NCBI GenBank assembly: GCA_947165255.1
Contig: CAMUZR010000005.1
Coordinates: 1-64,000, forward strand
From: an uncultured Bacteroidales bacterium
Lineage (GTDB): Bacteria > Bacteroidota > Bacteroidia > Bacteroidales > P3
DNA length: 64,000 nt
Direction of reading: 5' to 3'
Shown here: positions 34,621 through 43,115 of the stretch, one piece after another
How positions within the stretch are numbered: the first letter of the stretch is position 1
Layout: each line of letters opens with the position of its first letter
Made by a program: the position numbers and the translations under genes
The notes under the pieces: model-generated
Database searches by the model: none
Told to the model about the DNA's origin: nothing
What the model saw: only the letters and a program-made list of their open reading frames with translations

Positions 34621-35805
34621 ATGAAAAAGTTCTGGATACCAATATCTTTATTCTTTCTTCTTGGGATGAGTGCTTTTTCTCAAGGTTTGCCCGTCGCCGA
34701 TACTTCGCGAGTCAATCTGGTTTTTAATGGCTCTTTCGAAGAGTATAGATTCTGTCCAAAGAGAGTTGATGCAGTGGGTATATTGATCAATGTCGACGGC
34801 TGGTACCAACCCACCAAGGGTAGTGCGGATTACTTTAATACATGCGGGAGTCGAGAGTGCGGTGTGCCTAAGAATAAGTTGGGGGAACAATTGCCGCACG
34901 ATGGTGAAGGCTATTGTGGAATCTACTGTAGCAAGAATGATTATAGAGAGTACCTTCAAACTCGATTACGCCGAAAATTAAGAGCGGGAGATAGCATAAG
35001 GCTTACTTTTTTTGTAAGTCTTTCGGAACAGTCTACAGGGGCTGTGGCTACTCTAGGAGGTTTATTCACTAAGGAGGATATTTATGATACGGTGAGGAGT
35101 ATTCTACTGCATAAGGAATATGAGACTCTTTCGGACGATATTTTTCAGGTGATAGCTACTACCTATACGCCTCAAGTGATGAATCCTCCCGATGTTCCAC
35201 TGACGGATACAAGGAATTGGCAATGTGTGACAGGTATATTTGTTGCAGATGGGGGTGAACAATACATTACTTTGGGTAATTTCAATACTGCGGAGAGGTC
35301 AGGATATGTTGAGCCAGACTCATTAGTCCAGCTTCTCCCGGGGTCATATTATTATATTGACGATGTTTTTGTGGATTGCCTCAATTGCGAGCCACCCATA
35401 GCAGATGATTTGAATGTGGATTCGAATTACCTGACACAGGAACAGCCGACATTCAGTGTTGGTAGTACGTTCGTACTGAAAGATATCTTTTTTGAATTCG
35501 ATAAAAGTACTATACTTCAGCAATCTTTTTTTGAACTAATGCGGCTAATTACACTATTAAATACGTACCCTGATATGCAAATTGAGGTCGGCGGCCATAC
35601 TGATAGTAAAGGCTCTGATAGCTATAATCAGCGCCTGTCTGAGAGTCGTGCAAAGGCTGTTGCAGATTACCTTATATCGAAAGGAATTTCGGAGAGACGG
35701 TTGCAATATAGGGGGTATGGTAAGTCCAAGCCCATTGATACTAACGAGACAGAAGAAGGCCGTGCAAAAAATCGCCGAGTAGAATTTAAAATAATGTCAA
35801 TGTGA
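34621..35805 (+). CDS. OmpA-family protein with N-terminal beta-sandwich
   Basis: About 394 residues with signal peptide MKKFWIPISLFFLLGMSAFS. Residues about 30-260 look like a jelly-roll carbohydrate-binding-type domain (NLVFNGSFEEYRFCP, LRAGDSIRLTFFVSLSEQST, SYYYIDDVFVDCLNC). The C-terminal about 115 residues are the OmpA peptidoglycan-binding domain (KDIFFEFDKSTILQQS, MQIEVGGHTDSKGSDSYNQR, RLSESRAKAVADYLISKGIS, AKNRRVEFKIM). It should sit in the outer membrane or periplasm and grip peptidoglycan while the front domain binds something else. ATG at 34621 is used; a TTG directly before it is in frame. Confidence 0.9.
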   Translation: MKKFWIPISLFFLLGMSAFSQGLPVADTSRVNLVFNGSFEEYRFCPKRVDAVGILINVDGWYQPTKGSADYFNTCGSRECGVPKNKLGEQLPHDGEGYCGIYCSKNDYREYLQTRLRRKLRAGDSIRLTFFVSLSEQSTGAVATLGGLFTKEDIYDTVRSILLHKEYETLSDDIFQVIATTYTPQVMNPPDVPLTDTRNWQCVTGIFVADGGEQYITLGNFNTAERSGYVEPDSLVQLLPGSYYYIDDVFVDCLNCEPPIADDLNVDSNYLTQEQPTFSVGSTFVLKDIFFEFDKSTILQQSFFELMRLITLLNTYPDMQIEVGGHTDSKGSDSYNQRLSESRAKAVADYLISKGISERRLQYRGYGKSKPIDTNETEEGRAKNRRVEFKIMSM

Positions 35806-35823
35806 CAAAATAGAAATAATAAA

Positions 35824-35856
35824 AAAAAGAGACGGCGCTGAAGGCCGTCTCTTTTT
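35824..35856. terminator. Bidirectional terminator between convergent genes
   Basis: AAAAAGAGACGGC (35824-35836) pairs perfectly with GCCGTCTCTTTTT (35844-35856), giving a T-run on both strands. Confidence 0.92.
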
Positions 35857-35875
35857 ATTTGTAATTCTATTAAGA

Positions 35876-37183
35876 CTATTCAATAACGCGGTAGAAAGAT
35901 ACACGACGGTTGAGTTCGTAGTGGATGTCACCGAAAGCAACAGTCTTGCCCTTCCAGTCAACGGAGATACGATTCTCATCAATACCATACTTCTTAACCA
36001 TGAGGCGTTTAACCTCTTCAGCACGTCTCTGGGAGAGTTTCATGTTGTAAGCGTCGGATGCGGTGTAGTCGCAGAAGCCAACCACGGTCAGCTTGAGGTC
36101 AGGATTGTCTTTCATGACGCGGCAAACAGCCTTAACCTTAATCATTTCGGAATCGGTCACATGCCAGGAGTCGTTAGCATAGAGGACGGAGAAAGGAATA
36201 GCGTAGTAAGTCAGCTGGTCATTCTTGAGTTGGTCAAGGATGCCGTTCAGGCTGTCGGAAACGCGCTGTGCCTGAGCAAGAGCATTCTGACGGATTCTGT
36301 TGTTCTCGTTAGCAAGGTCATCAAGCTGGCCTCTGAGTTTCTTCTCATTGTCTTTAGCTTTGTCAACTTCTTTCTTCAGAGCCTCGTTTTCTTCCTCAAG
36401 ATTGTCAAATTGCTCCTTGGTGAGCAGGGCGCGCTGAGCGATAAGTTCCTGGTCAGCAGCAGTGATGCCAAGGTTGTAGATGTAGCCAATAGAGGCAAGG
36501 AAATCGGTGTGGTGGAAACCAACTCCGGACTGCCAGAAAGCAGGTGCATCACCGATGAAGTCAGCCTCGAGTTCGCAGAAAAGGGTGCTTCTGTCGCAAA
36601 CTCTGTAGCTGAAGCCAAGACCACCATCAAGCTGAATGCCGGCATTGTACATACCGCGAGCTTGGTTTTGAGTGAAAGCAACACCACCACCGGCGAACAC
36701 ATAGAGGTTGCCACGGGTCTCAGGTTTCCAATTGTGGAAAGAGTTGTTCAGAGAGAGAACCAATTCACTGGTAACAGCATGGTGCTTATCCATAGACTGA
36801 TAGTAAGTATTGCCATCGTGTTCGTAAGGAGTCACATGCCAGCCAGGTGCGCGGTTAGCATAAGTTTCAGCGTTGTTCTTGTTGGCGTTTGCAAAGAGAC
36901 TGGGGAACTCATAGCGGAAACGGAGCCATGCACCGCGGTCTATTTCTTTTTGAAGAATAATACCAAGACCAGCATTGTAACCGCCGCCCCAATAGAGATT
37001 CTCGTTGCCATAGAATTGTTTGACATCGGGCTCGAACATGAACGAACCATTGATTCCGATGCCCCAATTGCTCCAAAAACCATACTGAGGATATTCAGGA
37101 GTCTCAGCGGTTTGAGCAAAGCTACTGCCTGCAAAAGCTAGCAAGCAGAACAGTGTTGCAATTTTAGATACTTTTTTCAACAT
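35876..37183 (-). CDS. OmpA-family porin with coiled-coil linker
   Basis: A 435-residue outer-membrane protein. Signal MLKKVSKIATLFCLLAFAGS then SFAQ. Residues about 30-240 form an eight-strand-type barrel (GIGINGSFMFEP, NLYVFAGGGVAFTQNQ, FLASIGYIYNLGI). Residues about 255-310 are a charged coiled coil (LEEENEALKKEVDKAKDNEK). The C-terminal domain holds the OmpA core (LKLTVVGFCDYTASDAYNMK, LSQRRAEEVKRLMVKKYGID, NRRVSFYRVIE). It ties the outer membrane to peptidoglycan. It has its own promoter (37232-37262) and shares a terminator with the OmpA-family gene coming from the other side. Confidence 0.93.
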   Translation of the reverse strand: MLKKVSKIATLFCLLAFAGSSFAQTAETPEYPQYGFWSNWGIGINGSFMFEPDVKQFYGNENLYWGGGYNAGLGIILQKEIDRGAWLRFRYEFPSLFANANKNNAETYANRAPGWHVTPYEHDGNTYYQSMDKHHAVTSELVLSLNNSFHNWKPETRGNLYVFAGGGVAFTQNQARGMYNAGIQLDGGLGFSYRVCDRSTLFCELEADFIGDAPAFWQSGVGFHHTDFLASIGYIYNLGITAADQELIAQRALLTKEQFDNLEEENEALKKEVDKAKDNEKKLRGQLDDLANENNRIRQNALAQAQRVSDSLNGILDQLKNDQLTYYAIPFSVLYANDSWHVTDSEMIKVKAVCRVMKDNPDLKLTVVGFCDYTASDAYNMKLSQRRAEEVKRLMVKKYGIDENRISVDWKGKTVAFGDIHYELNRRVSFYRVIE

Positions 37184-37231
37184 ATTGTTATACTTTTTGT
37201 TATATTATTTTTTACCGTTTGTTTCAAATTG

Positions 37232-37262
37232 CAAAATTACACATTTTTTTTTATACTGCAAG
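37232..37262 (-). promoter_or_regulatory. Promoter of the OmpA-family porin
   Basis: Minus strand CTTG (37259-37262, one mismatch to TTTG), 19-bp spacer, TAATTTTG (37232-37239). Confidence 0.75.
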
Positions 37263-37448
37263 TTTTTTTTTAGAAAATTGAAAATTTGTTCGTTGTGGAC
37301 TTATCAACATATTTGTTAACAATGCTCGGAAAGCATGCCGTCCCCCATACCAATGCATGTTTTTTCTTAAACTTTTCCGTTTTTGTGTCTATTATCATCA
37401 GCATTCTTAATTTTGTTCCATAAATATTTATAAGTGATTTTTTTTTCG

Positions 37449-37456
37449 TACTTTTG
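37449..37456 (+). promoter_or_regulatory. -7 box of pgi
   Basis: TACTTTTG, 29 bp before the ATG at 37485; -33 region is AT rich without a clear TTTG. Confidence 0.65.
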
Positions 37457-37484
37457 CAGCATCATAATAACTATATTAAAAATA

Positions 37485-38804
37485 ATGAGTATGAATACAA
37501 TTCGGTTACATAAAGAACACCTCCAGCAGTTTATATCGGCGGAGGAACTTTCTGACATCAGAAAAGAAGTCCTGGCGGCCAAACAAACCTTGGTTTCCTG
37601 TACAGGGAAAGGAAACGATTTCTTAGGATGGATCGACCTCCCTCAAGACCTTTCTCCGGAAATCATTAAAAGCATCAAGAATGATGTAAGTGCTCTCGCC
37701 CCGAAAGCAAGTCTTTTTGTAGTTATTGGCATAGGCGGTAGCTACCTCGGTGCCCGTGCTGTGATTGAGGCACTTCAGTCTGAATTTGCCTCAATGGAAA
37801 ATAATTCTCACCCCTATGTCATCTACGCTGGTCATACCCTAAGTGAAGACTATTACCATCAGTTGCTTCAGATGCTCGACACTCACGATTACGCCTTGGC
37901 AGTAATCTCCAAGTCAGGCACTACGACAGAACCTGCCGTGGCTTTTCGCATTATCAAAGCCCACTTGGAGCAAAAGTATGGGAAGTCTGCTGCCGCTGAG
38001 CGTATCATAGCCATTACCGACGCCCGTCGTGGTGCATTACACGACATTGCCAAGCAGGAAGGCTATCGTTCTTATGTCATTCCCGATAATGTGGGAGGCC
38101 GTTTCTCCGTGCTCACCCCGGTAGGCCTTCTGCCCATAGCCATGGCCGGTTATGATATCGAGAAACTCATAAAAGGTGCGTGCGACATGCGGGAAATCTG
38201 TACCACCTCCGACACCCTTGAGGAGAACCCCGCCCTCATGTATGCCGCCATCCGCAACATCCTCTATCGTAAGGGTCGCAAGGTAGAAATACTGGAAAAC
38301 TTCGTCCCCAATCTAAAATACATAAGTGAATGGTGGAAACAACTCTACGGCGAGAGTGAGGGAAAAGAAGGCAAAGGCATTCTCCCCCACAGCCTCAGTT
38401 TCACCACCGACCTCCATTCGATGGGACAGTATGTCCAGGAAGGCGAGCGGCTGATGTTCGAAACGGTGATCAGTGTGGCACAACCTCGTCACCAAGTGAC
38501 TATCCCTTCTGACCCTCAGAACCTCGATGGCATCAACTACCTTTTAGGAAAAACCCTGACCGAGATTAACCACAATGCCGAGTTGGGAACCATCCTTGCC
38601 CATGTCGATGGCGGAGTCCCCGTTCTTCGTATCGAAATCCCTACCGTCGACGAGTACGTCTTGGGCCAATTGATTTATTTCTTTGAATTTGCTTGCGGTG
38701 TAAGTGGCTACATGCTAGGCGTCAATCCTTTCGACCAGCCCGGAGTGGAGGCCTACAAAAAGAATATGTTCCGTCTGTTAGGCAAGCCAGGTTACGAAAA
38801 ATAA
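37485..38804 (+). CDS. pgi: Glucose-6-phosphate isomerase
   Basis: A 439-residue enzyme interconverting glucose-6- and fructose-6-phosphate. Signatures: LFVVIGIGGSYLGARAVIEA, ALAVISKSGTTTEPAVAFRI, SYVIPDNVGGRFSVLTPVGL, KGILPHSLSFTTDLHSMGQY and the late QLIYFFEFACGVSGYMLGVN followed by PFDQPGVEAYK. It belongs to the shorter bacterial type (about 450 residues) rather than the 550-residue E. coli type. I start at 37485 (MSMNTIRL); 37491 is also possible. Confidence 0.96.
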   Translation: MSMNTIRLHKEHLQQFISAEELSDIRKEVLAAKQTLVSCTGKGNDFLGWIDLPQDLSPEIIKSIKNDVSALAPKASLFVVIGIGGSYLGARAVIEALQSEFASMENNSHPYVIYAGHTLSEDYYHQLLQMLDTHDYALAVISKSGTTTEPAVAFRIIKAHLEQKYGKSAAAERIIAITDARRGALHDIAKQEGYRSYVIPDNVGGRFSVLTPVGLLPIAMAGYDIEKLIKGACDMREICTTSDTLEENPALMYAAIRNILYRKGRKVEILENFVPNLKYISEWWKQLYGESEGKEGKGILPHSLSFTTDLHSMGQYVQEGERLMFETVISVAQPRHQVTIPSDPQNLDGINYLLGKTLTEINHNAELGTILAHVDGGVPVLRIEIPTVDEYVLGQLIYFFEFACGVSGYMLGVNPFDQPGVEAYKKNMFRLLGKPGYEK

Positions 38805-38833
38805 TAGGCTTGAACATCAGATAGCTCCAAAAA

Positions 38834-38868
38834 GGAAGCCGGTCGTTCACACTGAACAACCGGCTTCC
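38834..38868 (-). terminator. Terminator between pgi and ssb
   Basis: GGAAGCCGGT pairs with ACCGGCTTCC, with an inner GTTC/GAAC stem. The minus strand continues with TTTTT, so it serves ssb; it may also stop pgi transcripts. Confidence 0.85.
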
Positions 38869-38886
38869 TGCTGTTATCGAACTTCT

Positions 38887-39333
38887 TCAGAAAGGTAGGT
38901 CGCCAAGGGGCTCTGTCTCGTCCGTCAAGATGGCAGACAGGGGGTCTGGGGAATGCTCAGGCTGTTCGTCGGGTCTGTTTTTGTTGGCCAAAACAGTGAA
39001 ATTGTCAGCCACCACCTCTGTTATGTAGCGCTTGTTCCCCTCCTTGTCTTCCCACGAGCGTGTCTGCAGCTTGCCTTCCACATATATCTGAGTCCCCTTG
39101 CGGAGGATTTTCTCAGCGATTTCAGCCAGAGTGCGCCAGCAAACCACATTGTGCCATTCTGTCTGTTCTATGCGCTCACCCGACTTGTTTCTTCTGTATT
39201 CGGTAGTGGCCAAAGGAAAAGAAGCCTTCTTTACCATATTGGTCGATTCGTCGTTTCGGTCTTGAGGAAAGGCCACAACATCGGGATTCTTACCCAAGTT
39301 GCCAATCAAAATTACTTTGTTAACGCCTACCAT
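38887..39333 (-). CDS. ssb: Single-stranded DNA-binding protein
   Basis: A 148-residue OB-fold protein that coats single-stranded DNA. N-terminal MVGVNKVILIGNLGKNPDVV, middle EWHNVVCWRTLAEIAEKILR and QIYVEGKLQTRSWEDKEGNK are typical. The acidic partner-binding tip (EPLGDLPF) is present. It lies just downstream of mutY on the same strand, 107 bp away, with its own -7 box (TATCTTTG, 39400-39407). Confidence 0.96.
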   Translation of the reverse strand: MVGVNKVILIGNLGKNPDVVAFPQDRNDESTNMVKKASFPLATTEYRRNKSGERIEQTEWHNVVCWRTLAEIAEKILRKGTQIYVEGKLQTRSWEDKEGNKRYITEVVADNFTVLANKNRPDEQPEHSPDPLSAILTDETEPLGDLPF

Positions 39334-39399
39334 AGTCTGTCTGTTTTTACCTTTGATAAAATAACGGTATATATAATATTTCCTTTTATTTTAGTCTTG

Positions 39400-39407
39400 C
39401 AAAGATA
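39400..39407 (-). promoter_or_regulatory. -7 box of ssb
   Basis: TATCTTTG on the minus strand, 66 bp before the ATG at 39333. Confidence 0.65.
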
Positions 39408-39439
39408 ACATTTTTTGGGCAACTAACATATAAAAAAAA

Positions 39440-40486
39440 TCACTTTTTTGACAAATACCTGTCAATCAAACGCGAAATGGGAAGAGATTTTAATTCTTCG
39501 TACCGTACAATCCGCATTTTTTCTGGTATTCTGGCGGGTTTACGATTATAATTTGCCTTCAGAAATTGTGCCTTTATCGTGCGGTGAGTAAGCTGGTGCT
39601 TCATCTCCGGTCCTACCTCCAAATCCGTCGGAGCCATGCCCAACCACGACTGCAGCACCTCGCCAATCGTCTGCTTCAACAATTGGGAGTCGATGGGACT
39701 CTCCGTTTCAAACAAGGGCAGTTCGTACAGTCCTTGCCAAATGTCGCCTGCCTCGCGTTGCTTCACCAGCATAAACTCCTGCCATCTAATATCTATATAA
39801 TAGAAATACCTAGTCTTGACCGTCACTTTCTGCCGCCTGACAGGCAGCACGTCCACCTTACCCTCCCTAAATGCCACACACTCCTGCCGAAAGATGCAAC
39901 GCTGGCAGTCGCACCCTGTGGGTTTACAATAAATCGACCCAAAATCCATTATGGCCTGATTGAACAGGTCCGGGCGCTCTCTGTCAATCAGGTGGAGTAG
40001 CAATTGCTCAAACTCCCTATATGCCTGTTCCGTCCCAATGGGGGTGTAAATACCGTATAGTCGCGAAACAAGCCGGTACACATTCCCGTCAATAACGGGG
40101 TAGGGTAGGCGGTAGGCAAAAGAAGCAATGGCCGCCGCAGTGTATTTCCCAACCCCTTTGAGCGACAAAATCCCCTCGTAGGTATTGGGGAATTTTCCTC
40201 CCAGTTCCTCGGCGACATACCTGGCCGCCGCATGAAGATTGCGAGCACGTGAGTAGTACCCTAGCCCCTGCCAACTCTTCAGCACCTTCTCCTCCGAAGC
40301 CTTGGCCAAATCAACCACAGTGGGGTACTCCGACACAAAGCGCTCGTAGTAGCCGCGCCCCTGCTCAATGCGGGTCTGCTGCAATATTATCTCCGACAGC
40401 CATATATAGTAAGGGTTCTCAATCCCCCGCCAAGGCAGTTTTCGGCCGTTCTCCTGGTACCATGTCATTAGTTTTTTTGCAAACAT
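39440..40486 (-). CDS. mutY: A/G-specific adenine glycosylase
   Basis: A 348-residue base-excision enzyme that removes adenine mispaired with 8-oxoguanine. The HhH-GPD domain has IILQQTRIEQGRGYYERFVS, the hairpin SLKGVGKYTAAAIASFAYR with the catalytic Asp in YPVIDGNVYRLVSRLYG. The 4Fe-4S cysteines are complete (CKPTGCDCQRCIFRQEC, spacing C-x6-C-x2-C-x5-C). The C-terminal NUDIX-like domain recognises 8-oxoG (WQGLYELPLFE). I use the ATG at 40486; the frame also opens at a TTG at 40498. Confidence 0.95.
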   Translation of the reverse strand: MFAKKLMTWYQENGRKLPWRGIENPYYIWLSEIILQQTRIEQGRGYYERFVSEYPTVVDLAKASEEKVLKSWQGLGYYSRARNLHAAARYVAEELGGKFPNTYEGILSLKGVGKYTAAAIASFAYRLPYPVIDGNVYRLVSRLYGIYTPIGTEQAYREFEQLLLHLIDRERPDLFNQAIMDFGSIYCKPTGCDCQRCIFRQECVAFREGKVDVLPVRRQKVTVKTRYFYYIDIRWQEFMLVKQREAGDIWQGLYELPLFETESPIDSQLLKQTIGEVLQSWLGMAPTDLEVGPEMKHQLTHRTIKAQFLKANYNRKPARIPEKMRIVRYEELKSLPISRLIDRYLSKK

Positions 40487-40675
40487 TCCAAGACTCAAAT
40501 TTTGTATTTTTTCACCCGTTTTCCCCAGTTTTGAACAACTTTCTCCGTCCTAACTAACTGAAAAAATCATGTTAAATCTTTATTTCGGTTTTATAGCATA
40601 CTCTTATATTTCAGTTATATGCAGATGACAAAATGTTAAAAAATTTTTAAATCAGTTTTCCGAGGCTCCAAAAGT

Positions 40676-40706
40676 TTTGTCAGTTCAAAAAAAGGTTGTA
40701 CTTTTG
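40676..40706 (+). promoter_or_regulatory. Promoter of rpmB-rpsU
   Basis: TTTG (40676-40679), 19-bp spacer, TACTTTTG (40699-40706): a perfect consensus match. Confidence 0.87.
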
Positions 40707-40772
40707 CACCCGCTTTTCGCGAAAAAAAGCACATGTAAGTAACGTAAAAAAACAACAAAAATTATAGCTATC

Positions 40773-41012
40773 ATGTCAAAGATTTGTGAAATTACCGGTA
40801 AGAAAGTGATCCGTGGTAACAATGTATCCCATTCCCGCATCCACACCAAACGTACCTTCTCCCCCAACCTTCATACCAAAAAATTCTACATTCCTGAAGA
40901 AGGCATGTGGATTACCCTCAAGGTCAGTGCCAAAGGTATGCGCATCATCAACAAGAAAGGCATCCTTGCCGCCCTCAACGATGCTGCCGCTCAGGGTCAC
41001 CTGCAGTTCTAA
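40773..41012 (+). CDS. rpmB: 50S ribosomal protein L28
   Basis: A 79-residue ribosomal protein: MSKICEITGKKVIRGNNVSH, THTKRTFSPN-type start and the conserved FYIPEEGMWITLKVSAKGMR. Normal length for Bacteroidetes. It is followed by rpsU 67 bp later rather than by rpmG (L33), which I do not find here. Confidence 0.96.
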   Translation: MSKICEITGKKVIRGNNVSHSRIHTKRTFSPNLHTKKFYIPEEGMWITLKVSAKGMRIINKKGILAALNDAAAQGHLQF

Positions 41013-41079
41013 TCTCGAAGACAAATAGTCTTTATAAACAATTTTTTATTCATCCCTTAACAAGAAAGAGGTATTTAAC

Positions 41080-41277
41080 ATGATCGTAGTTCCTATTAAA
41101 GAAGGTGAAAACATTGAAAGAGCTCTTAAGAAACTCAAGAGAAAATTCGAAAAAACTGGTGTCGTGAAAGAACTTCGCGAGCGTCAGAAATTTACCAAAC
41201 CTTCCGTCATCAACAGGGAACGCAGACAAAAAGCCATCTATGTCCAGCACCTGCGTCAGCAGGAACTTGACAAGTAG
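41080..41277 (+). CDS. rpsU: 30S ribosomal protein S21
   Basis: A 65-residue basic protein: MIVVPIKEGENIERALKKLK, RKFEKTGVVKELRERQKFTK and a C-terminal RERRQKAIYVQHLR. Bacteroidetes S21 helps hide or expose the anti-Shine-Dalgarno region, which fits the weak ribosome binding sites across this window. It probably shares the rpmB promoter. Confidence 0.95.
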   Translation: MIVVPIKEGENIERALKKLKRKFEKTGVVKELRERQKFTKPSVINRERRQKAIYVQHLRQQELDK

Positions 41278-41299
41278 TTTCGAGTCCGCACGTATCAAA

Positions 41300-41339
41300 A
41301 AAGCAAAGGGCTGTCCTCCGCAGGATGGCCCTTTGCTTT
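41300..41339 (+). terminator. Terminator after rpsU
   Basis: AAAGCAAAGGGC (41300-41311) pairs perfectly with GCCCTTTGCTTT (41328-41339); an A-run precedes it, so it could act on the minus strand too. Confidence 0.85.
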
Positions 41340-41359
41340 ATGGCCACCAGCCTCTTACG

Positions 41360-41392
41360 AAAAAGGGCAGCCCGCCATGGGTTGCCCTTTTT
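41360..41392 (-). terminator. Terminator after hpf
   Basis: AAAAAGGGCA pairs with TGCCCTTTTT around a CC/GG inner stem; the minus strand ends in TTTTT, 26 bp past the hpf stop. Confidence 0.85.
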
Positions 41393-41417
41393 CGGTTGTC
41401 TGCTGGTGTGCGGGGCA

Positions 41418-41714
41418 CTATCGGTTATAGCGCTCCTTGTATTTCTCAATCTGTACCTTCATAGAGTCGACACACTGTGCCACGGCCTCCTCAAAAGTGT
41501 CGGCCTGCTTGCTGTTAAAGAGTGTCTGGCCTGGTAGGTTCAACGAGAGTTCGGCAATCTTGTTGTTGTCTGATTCGGGTTTGTCCACCTTCAAGTTTAC
41601 TTCGCATTTAGTTGCATTGTCAATCAAGCGATCCAGCTTGGATACCTTTTCGTTGACAAATTTTTCGAGTTTTTCGTCTGCCTTGAATTTTACGGCATTA
41701 ATTGTTGTGTTCAT
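41418..41714 (-). CDS. hpf: Short ribosome hibernation-promoting factor
   Basis: A 98-residue protein of the HPF/RaiA family, which binds the 30S decoding region and parks ribosomes in stationary phase. Pieces: VKFKADEKLEKFVNEKVSKL, CEVNLKVDKPESDNNKIAEL, DTFEEAVAQCVDSMKVQIEK. It lacks the long C-terminal dimerisation domain, so it is the short form. It lies 8 bp after the XerC-like gene, the usual partner in Bacteroidetes. Confidence 0.93.
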   Translation of the reverse strand: MNTTINAVKFKADEKLEKFVNEKVSKLDRLIDNATKCEVNLKVDKPESDNNKIAELSLNLPGQTLFNSKQADTFEEAVAQCVDSMKVQIEKYKERYNR

Positions 41715-41722
41715 AAAACCTC

Positions 41723-42646
41723 CTATTTTTTAGTTGCCCGGGGATGGGCATGTTTATAAGTTTCTTTCAAATGTTCCCGAGTCACGTGGGTGTAAACCTC
41801 GGTTGCGGCCAGGTCGCTGTGCCCCAGCAGTTCCTTGATGGCGTCAATGTTGGCTCCTTCGTTCAGCATCTGGGTTGCGAAGGTGTGACGGAACACGTGC
41901 GGGCTTGTTCGCTCGGCGTTGCTCCTCGCCGACATGTATCGTTCCACTATCAGGTATATCATGCCGTCGCTCACCTCACGCCCCCGGCTGTTCACAAGCA
42001 ACCTGTCCGTGCTGCCCGTCGTCGGCTTCTCAGACCGCAACTCTGACATCCTTTTATTGCGTAACGCAATAAATTGGGAAATATTATGTGCCAGCTCATT
42101 TTCTATCGGAATAATGCGCTCTTTATTCCTCTTGCCCCGCACCTTTATGCTCGGTTCGTCCAAGTTGATATTCTCCAGCGTCAGGTTGGCCAACTCCGAG
42201 CGTCGCATGCCGGTCTCATACAGCATTCTCAGCACCAGTTTGTCCAGTTCGCCGTCATACCCCTCGGGGTAGATGCCGTCGTAAATCTGCTCCACCTCGT
42301 TCTGGCGGAAGAAGACGGGCAGCCGCTTGGGGCGCTTAGGGGCGGCAATCTTTGCCATGATGTCGATGCTCAGGTAGCCCTTCTTGCGGAGGAATTTGAA
42401 CCAAGCCCTCAGCGCGGCAATCTGCTTGGTCACCGTGCCGGCGGCCTCGCCCTCCTCCATCAGCCCCATCTGCCACGCCCTCACGTCCTGGGCATCAATA
42501 TCCTCAACCTGTGTGATCTCCTGTCCGGCCAAATATCTGCCAAATCGCTCCACCTCGCCCACGTAGTAGCGCACGGTGCCATCCGCCAAGCGCCTTTCGG
42601 TGCTGACGTATGCGGCAAATAGTTGTATGGCCTCGTCAATTTTCAC
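41723..42646 (-). CDS. xerC: XerC-like tyrosine recombinase
   Basis: A site-specific recombinase of about 308 residues. The N-terminal core-binding domain (YVSTERRLADGTVRYYVGEV) and catalytic domain are complete: Arg in MLYETGMRRSELANLTLENI, Lys in SIKVRGKRNKERIIPIENEL, HxxR in SPHVFRHTFATQMLNEGANI, His in IKELLGHSDLAATEVYTHVT with the nucleophile Tyr. The longest frame has an ATG at 42664, but that codon overlaps the -7 box TATCTTTG (42652-42659), so it could not be transcribed from that promoter. I therefore choose the GTG at 42646 (VKIDEAIQLF), about 5 bases past the box, which implies an almost leaderless message. Likely role: chromosome dimer resolution. Confidence 0.9.
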   Translation of the reverse strand: MKIDEAIQLFAAYVSTERRLADGTVRYYVGEVERFGRYLAGQEITQVEDIDAQDVRAWQMGLMEEGEAAGTVTKQIAALRAWFKFLRKKGYLSIDIMAKIAAPKRPKRLPVFFRQNEVEQIYDGIYPEGYDGELDKLVLRMLYETGMRRSELANLTLENINLDEPSIKVRGKRNKERIIPIENELAHNISQFIALRNKRMSELRSEKPTTGSTDRLLVNSRGREVSDGMIYLIVERYMSARSNAERTSPHVFRHTFATQMLNEGANIDAIKELLGHSDLAATEVYTHVTREHLKETYKHAHPRATKK

Positions 42647-42651
42647 AATTG

Positions 42652-42659
42652 CAAAGATA
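42652..42659 (-). promoter_or_regulatory. -7 box overlapping the xerC start region
   Basis: TATCTTTG on the minus strand, five bases ahead of the GTG at 42646. Confidence 0.6.
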
Positions 42660-42736
42660 CACATTTTTTTGATACCAATAGTTAAATTACAAGAAAAAAA
42701 TCCCTCCACCGCAATAATTCGCTATCAACCTATTCC

Positions 42737-42965
42737 TTATGTATTGCCCCATCCTTTCCTGCCACCCCGCCCTCTACCCTCTTCCCGCCAAGGCGCCTCT
42801 CTCGGTTGGACAAGGGCCGACATACCTCCCAAATCCCACCCTCTCTTTCTCCCTCCCCATCAGCGCCTTTTGCTCCACCCATCCTTCGCCTTTTGTTTTA
42901 CATTTAGTTTGCATTTTGTTTGTATTTAGTTTATACAATAAAAACAAAATGCAAACTAAGCATAA
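42737..42965 (-). repeat. AT-rich hairpin plus purine block (copy B)
   Basis: Read on the minus strand, a perfect 18-bp inverted repeat (TTAGTTTGCATTTTGTTT at 42904-42921 against its complement at 42942-42959) leads into AAAAGGCGAAGGATGGG and then about 150 bases rich in G and A. It shares with the 5815-6060 block the A-rich AAAATGCAAA segment, ACTAAATA, the AAAAGGCG junction and the purine tail. No supported reading frame. Confidence 0.55.
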
Positions 42966-43047
42966 AGTAAACCTAATAGGAAGAGGGAGGATAGAGGTAG
43001 CATGGCCTATGCTGAGTTGAGGGTATTAAAAGAATGGAAAATAAATG

Positions 43048-43055
43048 TATATTTG
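43048..43055 (+). promoter_or_regulatory. -7 box upstream of the glycan-binding-like gene
   Basis: TATATTTG, 61 bp before the ATG at 43116; no -33 TTTG at the usual spacing. Confidence 0.55.
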
Positions 43056-43115
43056 CAGAGTTGGAATACATTTTTATTTTTTTTATAATATCCTTATTAC
43101 TAAATTATTATGCTT

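Noticed and set aside
35921..37141. 406-residue open frame antisense to the OmpA-family porin
   Set aside because: The minus-strand protein has a signal, barrel and OmpA domain; the antisense frame has no recognisable features.
42647..42709. N-terminal extension of XerC
   Set aside because: The codons lie in the promoter region, and the -7 box overlaps the ATG at 42664.
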